Assembly (NCBI GenBank): GCA_964443135.1
Contig: CAYUBQ010000013.1
Location: 1 to 64,000, forward strand
Length of the DNA: 64,000 nucleotides
DNA from: JAIPEI01 sp964443135
GTDB lineage: Bacteria > Desulfobacterota > DSM-4660 > Desulfatiglandales > HGW-15
Direction of reading: 5' to 3'
Position 1 is the stretch's first letter; the number at the start of each line of letters is the position of its first letter. The notes under the pieces are model-generated. The model ran no database searches. It saw only the letters and a program-made list of their open reading frames with translations, and was not told the origin of the DNA. Shown here one piece after another: positions 62,101 through 64,000 of this stretch. Made by a program: the position numbers and the translations under genes.

Positions 62101-62994
62101 ATGGAAACCATGGACGACATCCGCAAGCACTACCGATTCTCCCGAGCGGATGAAGAGAACCTGCCCAAGCTGTCTGAGATTCTCCTGCCCGTTGTCGACG
62201 AGCTGGCCCGGGACTTCTACGACTTTTTGAGGGACGACCCCCGTACCGCAGCTTACTTTCCCACGGAAGCGGCGGTGGAGCGGCGCAAGGAGACCATCAA
62301 GGCCTGGCTTCGAATGATCCTGACCGAGCCCTACGATCGCAGGCTCCTGCTGCGGCTGGAACGGATCGGCCAGGTGCACGTGAAGATCGGCCTGTCCGGG
62401 CACTACGTGAACGCGGCCATGAACTTCATCCGCACCCACGCCATGCGACACGTGATCGCGGCCGTTCCCGATCGGAACGTGCGGGAGGACCTCCTGGAGA
62501 CCCTGAACAAGGTCCTCGACATCAGCCTGGACATCATGACGGGCTCCTACCGGGAGGCGGAGCTCAAGAAGGTGTTCATCTCCTACCGCGTGGAATCCAC
62601 ATTGATCCAGTGGTCCGAGCGGTTCATGCAGGGCCTGAACCTGATGCTCACCCTCGGGCTTCTGGTCATGGCCGTGGGGCTCGCCAGCCTCTTCACCCAC
62701 GATGTGATCTTCGCCTTCACCGGGAACCTGGAGAACGGCGTGATCAAGGCCCTGGGCTCCCTCCTGATCCTGTGGATGCTCATCGAGCTGGTCCACACCG
62801 AGGTGCGCCACCTGAAGGGCGGGAAGTTTCACGTGCGGGTCTTCGTGGAGCTGGCCCTGGTGGCCTTCATTCGAAAGATCTTCGTGGCGAGCTTCGACAA
62901 GCAGGATCCGCTCACCTTCGCCCTCCTGCTCGGGGCGCTCCTGGTGCTGGGGATCGTGTTCTTCCTGGTGGCGTTCGCAAAGGACCGTACATAG
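62101..62994 (+). CDS. Protoglobin-PsiE fusion, predicted membrane-bound heme sensor
   Basis: A 297-residue protein. Residues about 8-165 match a globin-coupled-sensor/protoglobin domain, with the probable proximal heme ligand His93 in GQVHVKIGLSGHYVNAA. Residues about 175-295 form four hydrophobic segments with the PsiE-family stretch LVHTEVRHLKGGKFHVRVFVELALVAFIRKIFV between the second and third. PsiE is a phosphate-starvation-linked membrane protein of unknown activity. The fusion suggests an oxygen, NO or redox signal is passed to the membrane part. It stands alone between the tRNAs and a convergent ParA gene. Confidence 0.8.
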   Translation: METMDDIRKHYRFSRADEENLPKLSEILLPVVDELARDFYDFLRDDPRTAAYFPTEAAVERRKETIKAWLRMILTEPYDRRLLLRLERIGQVHVKIGLSGHYVNAAMNFIRTHAMRHVIAAVPDRNVREDLLETLNKVLDISLDIMTGSYREAELKKVFISYRVESTLIQWSERFMQGLNLMLTLGLLVMAVGLASLFTHDVIFAFTGNLENGVIKALGSLLILWMLIELVHTEVRHLKGGKFHVRVFVELALVAFIRKIFVASFDKQDPLTFALLLGALLVLGIVFFLVAFAKDRT

Positions 62995-63007
62995 CCGAGG
63001 GGCGCGG

Positions 63008-63766
63008 TCACACCGGCGTGGGCACCCGAAGCCGGACGATCTCGTCGCACAGGGACTCGTAGTCCCAGGCTCCACGGCTGGAAGGGGCGCTCAGCAGGAC
63101 CGGTCTGGCGGCCAGGTTGGCCTGGTTGATGGACTCGCTTCGGGCGATGAAGGTTCGGAGGAGGTGCTTGCGAACGTCCTGAAGGAGATCGTCGAAGAGG
63201 GCGTTGGTGCGGGAGGTTCGAAGGTCCAGCATGGTCACCAGGATGCGGAAAGGGACGTCTTCCTCGTCCCGGAGCTCCCGGGCCGCCTCGAGGAGCGCGC
63301 GGATGCCGGAGACGGCCCCGGCGCCCGGCTGTACGGGCACCAGGAGGAGGTCGGCCGCCACGATGCCGTTGTGGGTCAGGACCCCCAGGGAGGGCGGGCA
63401 GTCGATCACCACGTACCGGTAGTCTCCCCGCACCCGGCCCAGGGCGCGGGCCAGCCGCTCCTCCCGCCGGATGCGGGCGGCCAGGAGCTCGGCGGTTTCG
63501 TTGAGGCGTCCCGATGCGGCCACCACGTCCAGGTGGTCCAGGTCGGTGGGCGTGACGGCCCGGGAGGCCGTCCCGGGCTTGTCCATGATCAGGTCGGTGA
63601 CGTCGCGCTTCGGGGACTCTTTCAGGAAGCAGCGTGTGGCGTGAGATTGGGGGTCCAGATCCACCAGGAGGGTGCGGCGTCCCTTCTTCGCCAGACCGGT
63701 CGCCACGTTCACGGCCGTGGTGGTCTTGCCCACGCCGCCCTTGGTGTTGGTGACGGTGATGATCAT
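63008..63766 (-). CDS. ParA/Soj-type ATPase
   Basis: A 252-residue deviant-Walker-A ATPase. KGGVGKTT lies at residues 9-16, with the second lysine-dependent loop, the LLVDLDPQ switch and VVIDCPPSLG following. The start MIITVTNTKGG has GGGAGG 7 bp upstream; the longer frame adds unconserved residues. No ParB gene is next to it, and it is not near an origin. It could be an orphan positioning ATPase or the partner of the truncated gene upstream. Confidence 0.9.
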   Translation of the reverse strand: MIITVTNTKGGVGKTTTAVNVATGLAKKGRRTLLVDLDPQSHATRCFLKESPKRDVTDLIMDKPGTASRAVTPTDLDHLDVVAASGRLNETAELLAARIRREERLARALGRVRGDYRYVVIDCPPSLGVLTHNGIVAADLLLVPVQPGAGAVSGIRALLEAARELRDEEDVPFRILVTMLDLRTSRTNALFDDLLQDVRKHLLRTFIARSESINQANLAARPVLLSAPSSRGAWDYESLCDEIVRLRVPTPV

Positions 63767-63932
63767 GACGCGCCTCCCGAGTGGGGGTCTCGCGCAGGCG
63801 GTGTGCGGGGACGGCATCGCCTGCACGTCCAGGCCCGTTGAGGTGGTGGAAAGGAATTATAGGGAATGAATCGATTCGTGTCAAATCATCCCCGAATTCC
63901 GGCACGAGCCCCAGCGGACCTCTGCGCTCCGT

Positions 63933-64000
63933 CTATACCATGCGCCGGATCTCCTCGGCCTTTTTCCTGAGCCGCTTCGGGGAGACCTTGACCGAGGTGG
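63933..64000 (-). CDS. C-terminal fragment of an unidentified protein
   Basis: A minus-strand frame enters from the right window edge and ends with TAG at 63933-63935. The visible tail is basic and helical (VSPKRLRKKAEEIRRMV). Codon use is G/C-rich in third positions, as in neighbouring genes. The product cannot be identified. It may be co-transcribed with the ParA-type gene, 166 bp away on the same strand. Confidence 0.45.
   Translation of the reverse strand, partial: TSVKVSPKRLRKKAEEIRRMV

Overview
This is a GC-rich, gene-dense chromosomal window with most genes in tight, often overlapping operons and no phage, IS element or CRISPR array. The gene set suggests an anaerobic, Gram-negative bacterium of the former Deltaproteobacteria (Desulfobacterota/Thermodesulfobacteriota-like). 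Pointers to this are lysine made through LL-diaminopimelate aminotransferase, a two-gene Suf-like minimal (SMS) iron-sulfur system, a corrinoid-activating RACE-type ASKHA ferredoxin, a 4-hydroxybutyryl-CoA-dehydratase-like flavoenzyme, several radical SAM enzymes, and a branched-chain amino acid ABC importer. The taxonomic placement is inference from gene content, since no rRNA is present.

Layout. 1-6.3 kb: a membrane-protein C-terminus, then a complete peptide/nickel-type ABC importer operon on the minus strand (substrate-binding protein, two permeases, two ATPases) behind a strong promoter and a roughly 430-nt leader. That promoter sits back-to-back with the promoter of a cold-shock protein gene. 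7-10.6 kb: ArfB ribosome rescue factor, a stand-alone MetH-activation-domain protein with a RACE protein, and a small MIP18-like gene. 10.7-16.3 kb (minus): M16 presequence-protease-like peptidase, Nudix hydrolase, DinG-like helicase. 16.4-17.9 kb: a ubiquitin-like sulfur carrier and a heptosyltransferase. 18.0-24.2 kb (minus): an unusual four-gene cluster of LysM protein, AbfD-like [4Fe-4S] flavoenzyme, RiPP-maturase-like radical SAM protein and kinase-like protein. This is the best candidate for an undescribed pathway. 24.5-29.9 kb: smc, ftsY, a thioesterase. 30-35.8 kb: a radical SAM protein, a metallo-beta-lactamase-fold hydrolase, smsCB, an RdgC-like pair, a CBS protein. 35.8-41 kb (minus): livKHMGF order of a branched-chain amino acid importer. 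41.3-44 kb: a MogA/MoaB-like protein and an EF-G paralogue. 44.3-47.3 kb: xerC-hslV-hslU.

47.3-59.8 kb is a long biosynthetic run on the plus strand: argB, argD, argF, argG, argH, a small LptM-like lipoprotein, lysA, dapF, dapA, dapB, dapL, folK and a small PP0621/YHS-like protein. It converts N-acetylglutamate to arginine and aspartate semialdehyde to meso-diaminopimelate and lysine. Then follow a fructose-6-phosphate-aldolase-type transaldolase, a lytic transglycosylase, tRNA-Gly(GCC) and tRNA-Cys(GCA) with strong hairpins, a possible degraded Cys-rich mini-gene, a protoglobin-PsiE membrane sensor, an orphan ParA-type ATPase and the end of one further gene.

Two kinds of non-coding repeat stand out. 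A roughly 105-bp element with imperfect terminal inverted repeats occurs five times (three near-complete, two partial), always at gene borders. A second, roughly 145-bp inverted-repeat element sits between argB and argD. Both look like MITE/REP-type sequences.
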